Positions 7,262-14,961 of a stretch of 64,000 nucleotides of DNA are shown here, one piece after another. The notes below the pieces were generated by a model. The model was not told the origin of the DNA. It saw only the letters and a list, made by a program, of their open reading frames with translations, and did not search any database. The stretch's first letter is position 1, and each line of letters begins with the position of its first letter. Source of the stretch: Flavobacteriaceae bacterium PS02336 (GTDB lineage: Bacteria > Bacteroidota > Bacteroidia > Flavobacteriales > Flavobacteriaceae); contig JASCOF010000010.1 of assembly GCA_029960065.1 (NCBI GenBank), positions 105,347 to 169,346 of the forward strand, given 5' to 3'. The position numbers were made by a program, and so were the translations under genes.

Positions 7262-9403
7262 ATGACTTTTTACAAAAAACTTTCGCCCTTTTACAATCTA
7301 GCTTTATTGTACTTAATTGTAAGTTTCGTACTTAGAATTGTTCTTCTTTTTCACCCTATTACACAGAGTTCTTTTACTATTTATGAGAGTGTAAAAATAT
7401 TTCTTTTAGGTTTAGTTTCTGACTTTTTTGTTTTTATTGCGGCAGCTTCTTTTTTATGGCTGTATCTTATTTTTGTTTCCAACTCCAAATACAACAAACC
7501 TTATGGATACCTGATCCTTGGAGGTTTTATTAGCATATTGATTTACATTGCATCTGGAAAAAGTATTTTTGATGAGTACGGCGGTGCTTTACCAAAGATT
7601 GTCCTGATCTTTGTTTCAATTAAAACATTGTTATTTGCTCTTTTTCTTTTTGTGCCAAAATACCGTGATAAAATTAGATTCTGGCTTTTTACTTTTGTAA
7701 TTTTTTTATATGTCTTATTAATTTTTCAAAATGCAATTAGTGAATTTTTCTTTTGGAATGAATTTGGGGTAAAATACAACTTTATAGCAGTAAATTATTT
7801 GATTTACACTAATGAAGTAATAGGAAACATTATGCAGTCATATCCTGTAATTCCAATATTTTCTGCGTTATTCATTATTACTGCTGTTGTTACCTATTTT
7901 ATTGTAAGAAACTCTAGAAAATATATCGATGAAATTCCAAGTGTTTCTGAAAAAATAAAAATTTCGGCAGTTTATTGTACCTTATTTGTGTTTGCATTAC
8001 TTGCCATTCCAAGTTTAGAAAAAACAGAAAATTCTAAAAATATCTTTGTAAACGAATTACAGTCAAATGGAATCTATAAGTTCTATCTGGCTTTTCAGAA
8101 TAATAAACTTGATTATTTTAAATTCTACAAAACTATTTCGGACAAGAAGGCTTTTGCTCTTTTGAGACAGCAGATTCCAGCAATTTCAGGACAAAATACG
8201 ATACAAACAGTTAAAAACGACTCTGTAGAAAAGCGCAAGAATGTTGTTTTAATTACAGTTGAAAGCTTGAGCGCAGATTTCATGAAAGTGTATGGAAACC
8301 AAAAAAACATCACACCGTTTTTGGACAGTTTAGCTCAGAAAAGTCTTTTATTTACTAATGTATATGCTGCAGGAAATAGAACTGTGCGTGGTCTTGAAGC
8401 TGTTACACTATGCTTACCGCCTACTGCCGGAGAAAGCGTAGTTAAAAGAGAAGATAATAAGAATAAATTTTCGACAGGATATGTTTTTCGTAAAAAAGGA
8501 TATAATGTGAAATTTATGTATGGCGGAGATGCTTTCTTTGATAATATGCAGGATTTTTATTCTGGAAACGGCTATCAGATTATTGACAAATCCAGTTTTG
8601 CTGAAAATGAAATAACTTTTTCGAATGTTTGGGGAGTTTGTGATGAAGATATGTACAACAAGGCTATCAAAGTTATGAGTGCCGAAGCAAAACAAAACAA
8701 ACCTTTTTTCAATCATATAATGACCGTAAGCAATCACAGGCCATTTACTTATCCTAACAATAAAATAGACATTCCTGGAAATATTAAATCTCGTGACGGC
8801 GGTGTAAAATATACCGATTATGCGCTTCGCCAATTTTTTAATGAAGCTAAAAAACAACCTTGGTTTAGTAATACTGTTTTTGTAATTGTTGCCGATCATT
8901 GTGCTTCGAGTGCTGGAAAAACAGAACTTCCTTTAGAAAAATACAGAATTCCAGCTCTAATTTATTCTTCAGATATAAAACCTCAAAAATACACGCAATT
9001 AATGTCACAGATCGATATTATGCCAACTTTATTCGGTTTATTGAATTTTGATTATGAAAGTAAATTTTTCGGACAAGACGTCCTAAAACCTAATTATCAG
9101 CCGAGAGCCTTAATTGCCACTTATCAGGATTTAGGCTTAATTAAAGATAATGTTTTAACCATATTATCTCCAAAACGACAGATCAAACAATTTCAATTAA
9201 AACTTAATGTAAAAGCCGGTATCTCACCTGAATTTCAGATCTATTACGATCAGATTCCTTTACAATCTGAAAACACAAATTTAGCTGAAGAAACAATCTC
9301 TTATTACCAAGCAGCTTCTTATGTATTAAAGAAAAAAGAATATCAGTTTAAAGATTTAAGTTTAACTGCCAAGAACAGTAAACTCTATGCAAAGGTTCGT
9401 TAA
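7262..9403 (+). CDS. LtaS/OpgB-like membrane sulfatase-fold phosphoglycerol transferase
   Basis: Polytopic inner-membrane protein of 713 residues with about five N-terminal TM segments (roughly 10-30, 48-72, 82-98, 112-132, 138-158, plus one near 195-215) and an extracytoplasmic alkaline-phosphatase/sulfatase domain. Catalytic features are the metal-binding Glu in ITVESLSADF (E334), the likely Thr nucleophile in AGNRTVRGLEA (T374), HIMTVSNHRPF and VIVADHCA. Family members move phosphoglycerol or phosphoethanolamine onto glycans or lipids. Bacteroidota lack lipoteichoic acid, so the substrate here is unknown; an envelope glycan or lipid is the safest guess. It is divergent from the two-component genes and has a TAATTTTG promoter box 16 bp before its start. 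Confidence 0.85.
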   Translation: MTFYKKLSPFYNLALLYLIVSFVLRIVLLFHPITQSSFTIYESVKIFLLGLVSDFFVFIAAASFLWLYLIFVSNSKYNKPYGYLILGGFISILIYIASGKSIFDEYGGALPKIVLIFVSIKTLLFALFLFVPKYRDKIRFWLFTFVIFLYVLLIFQNAISEFFFWNEFGVKYNFIAVNYLIYTNEVIGNIMQSYPVIPIFSALFIITAVVTYFIVRNSRKYIDEIPSVSEKIKISAVYCTLFVFALLAIPSLEKTENSKNIFVNELQSNGIYKFYLAFQNNKLDYFKFYKTISDKKAFALLRQQIPAISGQNTIQTVKNDSVEKRKNVVLITVESLSADFMKVYGNQKNITPFLDSLAQKSLLFTNVYAAGNRTVRGLEAVTLCLPPTAGESVVKREDNKNKFSTGYVFRKKGYNVKFMYGGDAFFDNMQDFYSGNGYQIIDKSSFAENEITFSNVWGVCDEDMYNKAIKVMSAEAKQNKPFFNHIMTVSNHRPFTYPNNKIDIPGNIKSRDGGVKYTDYALRQFFNEAKKQPWFSNTVFVIVADHCASSAGKTELPLEKYRIPALIYSSDIKPQKYTQLMSQIDIMPTLFGLLNFDYESKFFGQDVLKPNYQPRALIATYQDLGLIKDNVLTILSPKRQIKQFQLKLNVKAGISPEFQIYYDQIPLQSENTNLAEETISYYQAASYVLKKKEYQFKDLSLTAKNSKLYAKVR

Positions 9404-9414
9404 AAACAATAAAA

Positions 9415-9443
9415 AAAGCCTCAAATTTAAAACTTGAGGCTTT
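9415..9443. terminator. Bidirectional intrinsic terminator
   Basis: Stem AAAGCCTCAA / TTGAGGCTTT with a 9-base loop. A run of seven A precedes it, giving a U-tract for the minus-strand gene, and TTTCTTT follows it on the plus strand. It lies between two convergent genes (ends at 9403 and 9470). Confidence 0.8.
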
Positions 9444-9469
9444 CTTTATTTTAGCTAGAAACTAAAGAA

Positions 9470-10468
9470 TTAATCATTCTGATTTCTCATTCCAAACAGA
9501 TCTCCTTTTTGAAAAAGATCCCAGTCTTCTTTAAGCGCTTTAGCATTTCTCTTTGTTACTTCTGGAGAATCTAAATCACTTAAATCTGGTTTCCCTGCAT
9601 CTACCCAAGCAGTATACCAGAAACTTGCCGTTGCAGTAATTGCCTTTTTCATCTGGCTTTCAACCATACCGTTTAGCTGTTCGTGCAGTTTTTTAGCATA
9701 TTCATCCGAGAAAAGAGCTGTATTATATTTACTCTTCATTACTTTTCCGTCAGCATCCATTTTAAAAACTTGGTTTTCTGGAGTAGCCGTTCTTAGTTTT
9801 TTATCGATATCTAATAAAGGCTGCGCTAGACTGTGTGTATCATTTATCATATCCCAAATTGCTTTGTGAACATCGTCGTAATGATGGGCATACGGAACAT
9901 TTAATTTATAATTTTTAGCAAATAACTCTGGAAGTCTGCTTTCCCAAAGAGAATGAATTCCTTTTTGATCCGTTAACTGACCGTCATGATTTGCAGATGT
10001 ATGCAATGGCATGTGGGCGTCACCAATGTAATGACCTAAATCTGCTGCCAAAAATAAAATCTCTGCTCTATTTTTATCTTTAAAAGCCTTGGTTAATTTT
10101 GCCATCATATCTTCAATATACCAAGGTAAAATTCCGTTATCGCTTAAAAATTTAGCATCATATTTTTTCTTTGCTTCTTCTAACGTTTTTGGATAAGTAT
10201 CGGCTGCTCCAAAGTTTTCCATGTCGAAATAATGTCTTGGACCTTCATCCTTATAACTTAAGGCGTATTTACGAATATCTGGTACTGAAGCTTCCTGTGT
10301 AATAAAATCGATATGATTATAAAAAAAAGTCTGTAGAGGATATGGCAGTGCCATTACAGCTGCTTTATTAATTCTTTCATGACCGACAATTCCCCAGGAT
10401 AAAGTAAAAAAACCAATAATTAAAGCACAGATTGCGATTAATCTTGGTTTCGATTTGAAGTTTTTCAT
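9470..10468 (-). CDS. Secreted S1/P1-type nuclease / zinc-dependent phospholipase C-like protein
   Basis: Exported protein of 332 residues with a signal segment to about residue 24, after which W25 in WGIVGH could be the mature N-terminus and a zinc ligand, as in S1/P1 nucleases and PLC-type enzymes. Further likely ligands follow in family order: H30, D64 (VPDIRKY), H79 (RHYFDME), H146 and D150 (GHYIGDAHMPLH), H156, then H172 and E176 near HSLWES. These predict a trinuclear zinc site that cleaves single-stranded nucleic acids or phosphodiesters outside the cytoplasm. A strong promoter (10491-10519) lies just upstream. It stands alone between convergent and divergent neighbours, so it is probably monocistronic. 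Confidence 0.85.
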   Translation of the reverse strand: MKNFKSKPRLIAICALIIGFFTLSWGIVGHERINKAAVMALPYPLQTFFYNHIDFITQEASVPDIRKYALSYKDEGPRHYFDMENFGAADTYPKTLEEAKKKYDAKFLSDNGILPWYIEDMMAKLTKAFKDKNRAEILFLAADLGHYIGDAHMPLHTSANHDGQLTDQKGIHSLWESRLPELFAKNYKLNVPYAHHYDDVHKAIWDMINDTHSLAQPLLDIDKKLRTATPENQVFKMDADGKVMKSKYNTALFSDEYAKKLHEQLNGMVESQMKKAITATASFWYTAWVDAGKPDLSDLDSPEVTKRNAKALKEDWDLFQKGDLFGMRNQND

Positions 10469-10490
10469 TTTTGTTTTTTTATTAGAGGTG

Positions 10491-10519
10491 CAAATTTACC
10501 TTATTTATGGATAATTCAA
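10491..10519 (-). promoter_or_regulatory. Promoter of the S1/P1 nuclease gene
   Basis: Minus-strand TTG (10519-10517), 18 bases, TAAATTTG (10498-10491). This is a full match to the Bacteroidota consensus, with a start site about 15 nt before the ATG at 10468. Confidence 0.7.
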
Positions 10520-10611
10520 AGGATAACCTTTCAAGTTTATGTAAATTTAATTTTTTAAGTTTTTTAGACTATATAAGTAACATAAGTTCATGTTAGAAAG
10601 ATTTTCTTTCG

Positions 10612-10619
10612 TAAGTTTG
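10612..10619 (+). promoter_or_regulatory. -7 box of the orphan secreted protein gene
   Basis: TAAGTTTG matches TAnnTTTG and lies 23 bp before the ATG at 10643. No convincing TTG was found at the right distance. Confidence 0.45.
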
Positions 10620-10642
10620 TTAATGGACTAAACCTTACAAAT

Positions 10643-11596
10643 ATGCGCTTTACTTTCCTAAATGTGATCCTCTTTTTCTCGGCTATTTGCTTTGCACAGG
10701 AAAATGAAATTAAACCAAAAAATATTAGCGATACCCTTTTAAATCCAAAAAGAACACTTAGATTTTCGGATCCTTTTAATGAGGAAAGAATAATGCAGAA
10801 ATTGTTTCCTGGTAAATTATACCATCTTGCAGATAAAAACACGTTTGTAAGCTGGGCCTGCAAAACTTGCAAACCTGCCCCTTTTATTGATGTGAATGGT
10901 GTTGAAGGCGATCAGATGTTTCCATATTCAAATGGCGTGGCTACAAGACTTCTTGCTAATATTGATTATGCTGACTCTAAAGAAAATAAATTTAAAATAA
11001 TCGCTTTCAATCATTCTGTTCACGATGAGGACGGTTTGCTGACAGGCCGTTTTTCTGGAGGTTTATTGGGATTGGCAAAATTCGCAAAAAATGGAAACAT
11101 TTGGGAAATGAAATCTTTTCAACCCGCTGTTGCTGCTTTTGGCGCTTTTTCGCATTGTCCCACTCCTAAAATTGTAGAAATTGGAGAAGACCAATTTGCT
11201 CTTACTTTATCACATATTAATGGCGGTGCCGGTGGTCCTTACGAAGGCTATCTCTATCTAGTTGCTGGTTTTGAGGGTAAATATCAAATTATTATGGAAG
11301 TTCCTTCTTACCATCTAACAAATGTTGCCAGCATAAATTGGTCAGGCTCATATAAAGTTGCCGATGATGGTACAAAAAAGCATTTTAGAGATATCATAAT
11401 AACAACTAGCGGCACTTTTAATAAAGAGGCAAAAGCGGAAGATGAGTTTGAAGCGCCACTTCCGCAAGAAATTGCCGAAATGGCCAAAACCAAAACTAAG
11501 TTTGATTTTGAAATTGAAAGACGTTTTTCATTCAAAGGAAAATTTTACAAAATGGCTGGTAAACCAACTGTAAAATTTTCAAATATAAAATCTTAA
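10643..11596 (+). CDS. Secreted protein of unknown function
   Basis: Protein of 317 residues with a clear signal peptide (MRFTFLNVILFFSAICFAQ, cleavage near 18-19). I do not recognise a family. Visible features are a CKTC pair (WACKTCKPAP, near residue 73-80), a motif SWAC...FIDVNGVEGDQMFPYSNG, glycine-rich stretches LTGRFSGGLLGLAKF and SHINGGAGGPYEGYLYL, and a basic C-terminal segment. The alternation of short hydrophobic strands suggests a beta-propeller or jelly-roll-like fold, which is inference only. It is expressed from its own -7 box. Its stop codon overlaps that of the convergent yeiH gene in the sequence TTAA. Location is probably periplasm or outside the cell. Confidence 0.7.
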   Translation: MRFTFLNVILFFSAICFAQENEIKPKNISDTLLNPKRTLRFSDPFNEERIMQKLFPGKLYHLADKNTFVSWACKTCKPAPFIDVNGVEGDQMFPYSNGVATRLLANIDYADSKENKFKIIAFNHSVHDEDGLLTGRFSGGLLGLAKFAKNGNIWEMKSFQPAVAAFGAFSHCPTPKIVEIGEDQFALTLSHINGGAGGPYEGYLYLVAGFEGKYQIIMEVPSYHLTNVASINWSGSYKVADDGTKKHFRDIIITTSGTFNKEAKAEDEFEAPLPQEIAEMAKTKTKFDFEIERRFSFKGKFYKMAGKPTVKFSNIKS

Positions 11597-12570
11597 CTCA
11601 GATAAAGAATTGATAGTAAAGCTAGAACAGCTATAAATATCCAAAGAAAAACACCTTGCAACAAAGGCTTTACTCCTACTGTTTTTAAAGTGGTAAAATT
11701 TAAAGTTGCACCAATTAAAAACAGTGTAATTGTTAATCCGATTTTAGCAATTCCTACTATATGCGATGCAACACTATTTATTGACGGAACGTACGTATTT
11801 AAAAGCATTGCGATAATAAACAAACCAATAAAATAAGGAATTTTAATTCTTGTCCCGACGGTTCGGGATTGATTTTTAAAGACAAAAGATGTCAGCAGAG
11901 ATATTGGAATAATCCATAAAGCTCTTGCTAATTTTACTGTTGTTGCTACCTGTAAAGCTTCTGCGCCATATTTATTGGCAGCACCCACAACCGAACTCGT
12001 ATCGTGAATTGCAATAGCACACCATAATCCGAAATCTCTTTGAGATAAATCCAATTGATGTCCGATAAACGGAAAAGCAAATAATGCAACTGAATTCAAT
12101 ATAAAAATAACCCCTAAAGCAATCGAAGTCTGATTTTCGTTAGACTTTACAACCGGTGCAATAGCTGCAATTGCGCTTCCGCCACAAATAGCAGTTCCGC
12201 ACGAAATTAAATGGGATGTTTTTTTCTCTGTCTGGAGCCATTTCCCAAGAAGAAAACCAAAAATTAATGTGCTAAAAATCGAAAGTATAGTTAGCGTAAA
12301 ACCTTCTTTTCCCGCCGAAACGGCACTGTAAGCATTCATTCCAAATCCTAAACCAACTACAGAAAACTGTAATAAAAATGTTATCGCTTTGTGATTGAAT
12401 TCTACAAAAGGATTCCCAAAAACATTTACAATTATAACTCCCAACAAAAGTGTTATTGGCGGAGATATAATCGAGAATAAACATAAAAGCAAAACTCCCA
12501 AAAAAAGGAACTGCTGCAAAAAATGATTAATTTCAAGTAAATGTGAAGCGGAATGTTGTTTTGTTTTCAA
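11593..12570 (-). CDS. YeiH/UPF0324-family putative sulfate exporter
   Basis: Integral membrane protein of 325 residues with about ten TM segments. Family signatures visible are CGTAICGGSAIAAIAPV, WCAIAIHDTSSVVGAANKYG and VKLARALWIIPI. YeiH-type proteins are predicted anion (sulfate) exporters. Downstream in the transcription order nothing else is cotranscribed, while a LysR regulator lies 74 bp upstream on the same strand, the arrangement typical of yeiH-lysR pairs. Odd feature: a palindrome TCCCGA-N4-TCGGGA lies inside the coding sequence at 11853-11868 and encodes the SRTVGT loop. The same palindrome family occurs in intergenic DNA of this window. Confidence 0.88.
   Translation of the reverse strand: MKTKQHSASHLLEINHFLQQFLFLGVLLLCLFSIISPPITLLLGVIIVNVFGNPFVEFNHKAITFLLQFSVVGLGFGMNAYSAVSAGKEGFTLTILSIFSTLIFGFLLGKWLQTEKKTSHLISCGTAICGGSAIAAIAPVVKSNENQTSIALGVIFILNSVALFAFPFIGHQLDLSQRDFGLWCAIAIHDTSSVVGAANKYGAEALQVATTVKLARALWIIPISLLTSFVFKNQSRTVGTRIKIPYFIGLFIIAMLLNTYVPSINSVASHIVGIAKIGLTITLFLIGATLNFTTLKTVGVKPLLQGVFLWIFIAVLALLSILYLS
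11853..11868. repeat. TCCCGA-N4-TCGGGA palindrome inside the yeiH coding sequence
   Basis: Sequence TCCCGACGGTTCGGGA. Related copies are at 1255-1272 (N6 spacer) and 47854-47869 (N4 spacer), both intergenic. Here it sits in frame in a hydrophilic loop (NQSRTVGTRIK) of the YeiH protein. Confidence 0.8.
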
Positions 12571-12622
12571 AATAAGGTAATTGATATTTACCCTGCAAAG
12601 TTCAGTCTATTAAATGAAAAAC

Positions 12623-12645
12623 GCCAATCGTAAAACACAATTGGC
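12623..12645 (-). terminator. Putative terminator of the LysR gene
   Basis: Minus-strand stem GCCAAT / ATTGGC with an 11-base loop followed by GTTTTTC. It overlaps the last base of the lysR stop codon. The stem is short, so confidence is moderate. Confidence 0.5.
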
Positions 12646-13541
12646 TATAACTTCAAGTTATAATGAGAGGCTAAATTTTGAATAAATAGTTCTGACAGCG
12701 AATCTGATTTTCCGACTAAAGTAATAATATAAAAGAATCTTTCAATAGCTAATTTTTCAACATCTATAACAATTAATTCTTTGTTTTTCAATTCCTTACC
12801 TACGGCATGAATTGACATAAAAGCAAAACAGTCAGAATTCAACAAATAGGACTTAATGCTTTCTGTGCTTCCTAATTGCATTTCGATTTGTAAATCTGTA
12901 AATTTTAAGCCCGCTTTCTTTAATGCAAATTCTATAACTTCAAGTGTTCCAGAACCGCGTTCTCGGGTTATGAACTTCATTGATTTTAAATCGTTTAGTG
13001 AAATTTCGTTTTGCTTTACAAAAGGATTTTTACTGTTGCAGACTAAAACCAATTCGTCTTTTAGAAACGGAATGTATTTTATAGACTGATTCTTTGACTG
13101 GCCTTCAACTATTCCTATTTCAATTTCTTTATTTATTAAAGCATTTTCTATTTGTTCTGTATTTCCATTCAGCAGATTGACTTTTATGTCTTTTTGCTTT
13201 TGATGAAAACTAGCTAAAACGGGCGAAATAATATATTGCGAAATAGTTGTACTAGCCCCTAATCTCAATAAACCCTGACGTTCTTTATTGAAAGAACTCA
13301 TTTCAAAATCTATCTCGCGATAAATATCAAAAATACTTTTAGTATATTTTAGTAAAATCTTTCCTGCCGGTGTTAAGGCTATTTTTGAACCGTTGCGTTC
13401 AAAAAGTTTGGTTTTGTAAGTTTCTTCGAGTTCTTGAATGTGCTTGGAAACTGCCGGCTGTGTGATATACAATTCTGTTGCCGCTTTAGTAAAATTAAGG
13501 CGGAGCGCAACGGTATAAAAAACTTTTAGCCTGAAATCCAT
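12645..13541 (-). CDS. LysR-family transcription regulator
   Basis: DNA-binding protein of 298 residues. The N-terminal winged helix-turn-helix is typical (FYTVALRLNFTKAATELYITQPAVSKHIQELEE, about 7-40), followed by the linker helix and a periplasmic-binding-protein-like effector domain (LRLGASTTISQYIISPVLASF and following). The class often responds to sulfur compounds or anions when paired with a YeiH exporter. It is encoded just upstream of the yeiH-like gene on the same strand, so it likely controls that gene and possibly itself. Its stop is a TAG that overlaps a small hairpin. Confidence 0.93.
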   Translation of the reverse strand: MDFRLKVFYTVALRLNFTKAATELYITQPAVSKHIQELEETYKTKLFERNGSKIALTPAGKILLKYTKSIFDIYREIDFEMSSFNKERQGLLRLGASTTISQYIISPVLASFHQKQKDIKVNLLNGNTEQIENALINKEIEIGIVEGQSKNQSIKYIPFLKDELVLVCNSKNPFVKQNEISLNDLKSMKFITRERGSGTLEVIEFALKKAGLKFTDLQIEMQLGSTESIKSYLLNSDCFAFMSIHAVGKELKNKELIVIDVEKLAIERFFYIITLVGKSDSLSELFIQNLASHYNLKL

Positions 13542-13645
13542 GATTTATTTTTTCTTTTGTTTCATGTTTAAAGTTTCAAGTTACTTAAAAACTTTAAAAT
13601 CTTCTTGTTGTTATAACAAAATTTAAGTTCTAATTACTTGATTCT

Positions 13646-14431
13646 CTAGTATTTTCCAATTGCCTCAACTCCACTATCAGAAAATTTTAATATTTCTGTT
13701 GTTATAGCATATCCAGAACTATTATATTCATCAAGAACAACAGTACCTAAACGTTGAGAAAAATATTCAAAATCCTCCTCGGAAAAAATATAACAAAAGT
13801 CTCTCACAGGAATTACTGCGTAAAACGGATAGCCAATATTATCTTCAACTAAATTCTTTATTTTTAAAGAAAAAAGACAAGAACTCTTAAGCGAAACTTC
13901 GTCTATATTAATCATTCCAAGTTTATGACCGTCAATATCTTCAAGTTCAATTTTTACTTTATTTAAAAGAAGAATTCCTAAATTAAAATCTGCCTGATCT
14001 TGTAAATTTTTTAAATTGATATTCCAATCAGATAAATTATCATTTGTGATAAACGAGTAACCATTATTATGGCTTAATGTAAAAACTTTACTAAATTCAT
14101 TTGTAACCCGTTCATTTATAGTATTTCCATAATCAAAATCATTTGGAACAAACTGTATATATATTTTGTCTTTTATTTTCTCCCAATCATCAATTTTAAA
14201 TGAATGTGAAATAATTACATCAACTAAGTCATCAATATGAGTTTCATCAGAATCTCTTTCATAATTAAGCCTAACATTTAATAAGCTTATTTTCAAATCT
14301 GACTCATCTATATCTATGTAAATAAAACCTTCATCGTCAATAGATTTAATAGTTAAACCTCTCTTTTCTAGTCGTTCTTTGAACATATTAAAAACGACAT
14401 CTTCTTTACTTTTTTTAAAAGGATTAAACAT
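13646..14431 (-). CDS. Conserved hypothetical acidic protein, possibly DUF1444-like
   Basis: Cytoplasmic acidic protein of 261 residues without signal peptide or TM segments. The N-terminus is MFNPFKKSKEDVVFNMFKERLEKRG. The C-terminal half contains YPFYAVIPVRDFCYIFSEEDFEYF and ends in a short beta-rich segment. The pattern 'PVRD-F-Y-IFSE' recalls DUF1444/YtpQ-type proteins, but I cannot confirm this by eye. It follows the 134-residue gene below by about 60 bp on the same strand, so the two probably form a small operon. Such small acidic soluble pairs are often immunity-type or accessory proteins. No toxin gene is visible nearby. Confidence 0.65.
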   Translation of the reverse strand: MFNPFKKSKEDVVFNMFKERLEKRGLTIKSIDDEGFIYIDIDESDLKISLLNVRLNYERDSDETHIDDLVDVIISHSFKIDDWEKIKDKIYIQFVPNDFDYGNTINERVTNEFSKVFTLSHNNGYSFITNDNLSDWNINLKNLQDQADFNLGILLLNKVKIELEDIDGHKLGMINIDEVSLKSSCLFSLKIKNLVEDNIGYPFYAVIPVRDFCYIFSEEDFEYFSQRLGTVVLDEYNSSGYAITTEILKFSDSGVEAIGKY

Positions 14432-14489
14432 CTTTTAATATTTTAAATTTACATAATTAAAAAAGATCGCAAATAACAAAATAAAAGGA

Positions 14490-14894
14490 CTAATCTTCAA
14501 AAATATCTATTTCATTAATAACTTTCCAAGATTCTCCAAGAATCAAATCGCCTTCATTAAGTTCATAGGGAAAATAAAAAGTGTATGCTAGTTTTTCTAT
14601 TTTATGCTCAACAAAAACAGCTATTGCAGAAGTCACTTCTTCTTTTAATTCAACATCATAAAAAATTGCGATTGCAAAAAAATCATCTTTTCTAGATTGC
14701 AATACTTTCTTTAATTCTTGTATTACTGAAGTTGAAGCCGGAAAATAATTATCCTCATTTTCCTCGAGGAGAATATGCTCAACTTGGTTATTTGTATTTA
14801 CAGCGCAAGATAAAGGATAGAACTCTCCGTACTCTTTTAATAACCTTTCTACAAAAGGAAATATTACATCTAAAATTTTCTGAATATCATCCAT
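14490..14894 (-). CDS. Small hypothetical acidic protein
   Basis: Soluble, acidic protein of 134 residues beginning MDDIQKILDVIFPFVERLLKE. I chose the ATG at 14894. The longer reading frame starts with TTG at 14906 and would add only MLSW. The middle part (FFAIAIFYDVELKEEVTSAIAVFVEHK) and the C-terminal FYFPYELNEGDLILGESW are alternating strands and helices with no recognised catalytic motif. Size, acidity and layout resemble immunity proteins of polymorphic toxins, but this is only a resemblance. It is cotranscribed with the 261-residue gene downstream. Function unknown. Confidence 0.65.
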   Translation of the reverse strand: MDDIQKILDVIFPFVERLLKEYGEFYPLSCAVNTNNQVEHILLEENEDNYFPASTSVIQELKKVLQSRKDDFFAIAIFYDVELKEEVTSAIAVFVEHKIEKLAYTFYFPYELNEGDLILGESWKVINEIDIFED

Positions 14895-14961
14895 CCAACT
14901 CAACAATTAGCAATTTCATTAAACCTCTCTAACTTTGTCTCTTTGAGCCTTTGCAACTTAA

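Noticed and set aside
8414..8899. Minus-strand ORF of 161 codons inside the LtaS-like gene
   Set aside because: It lies entirely within a clear coding sequence with intact catalytic motifs on the plus strand, and has no start context or family features.
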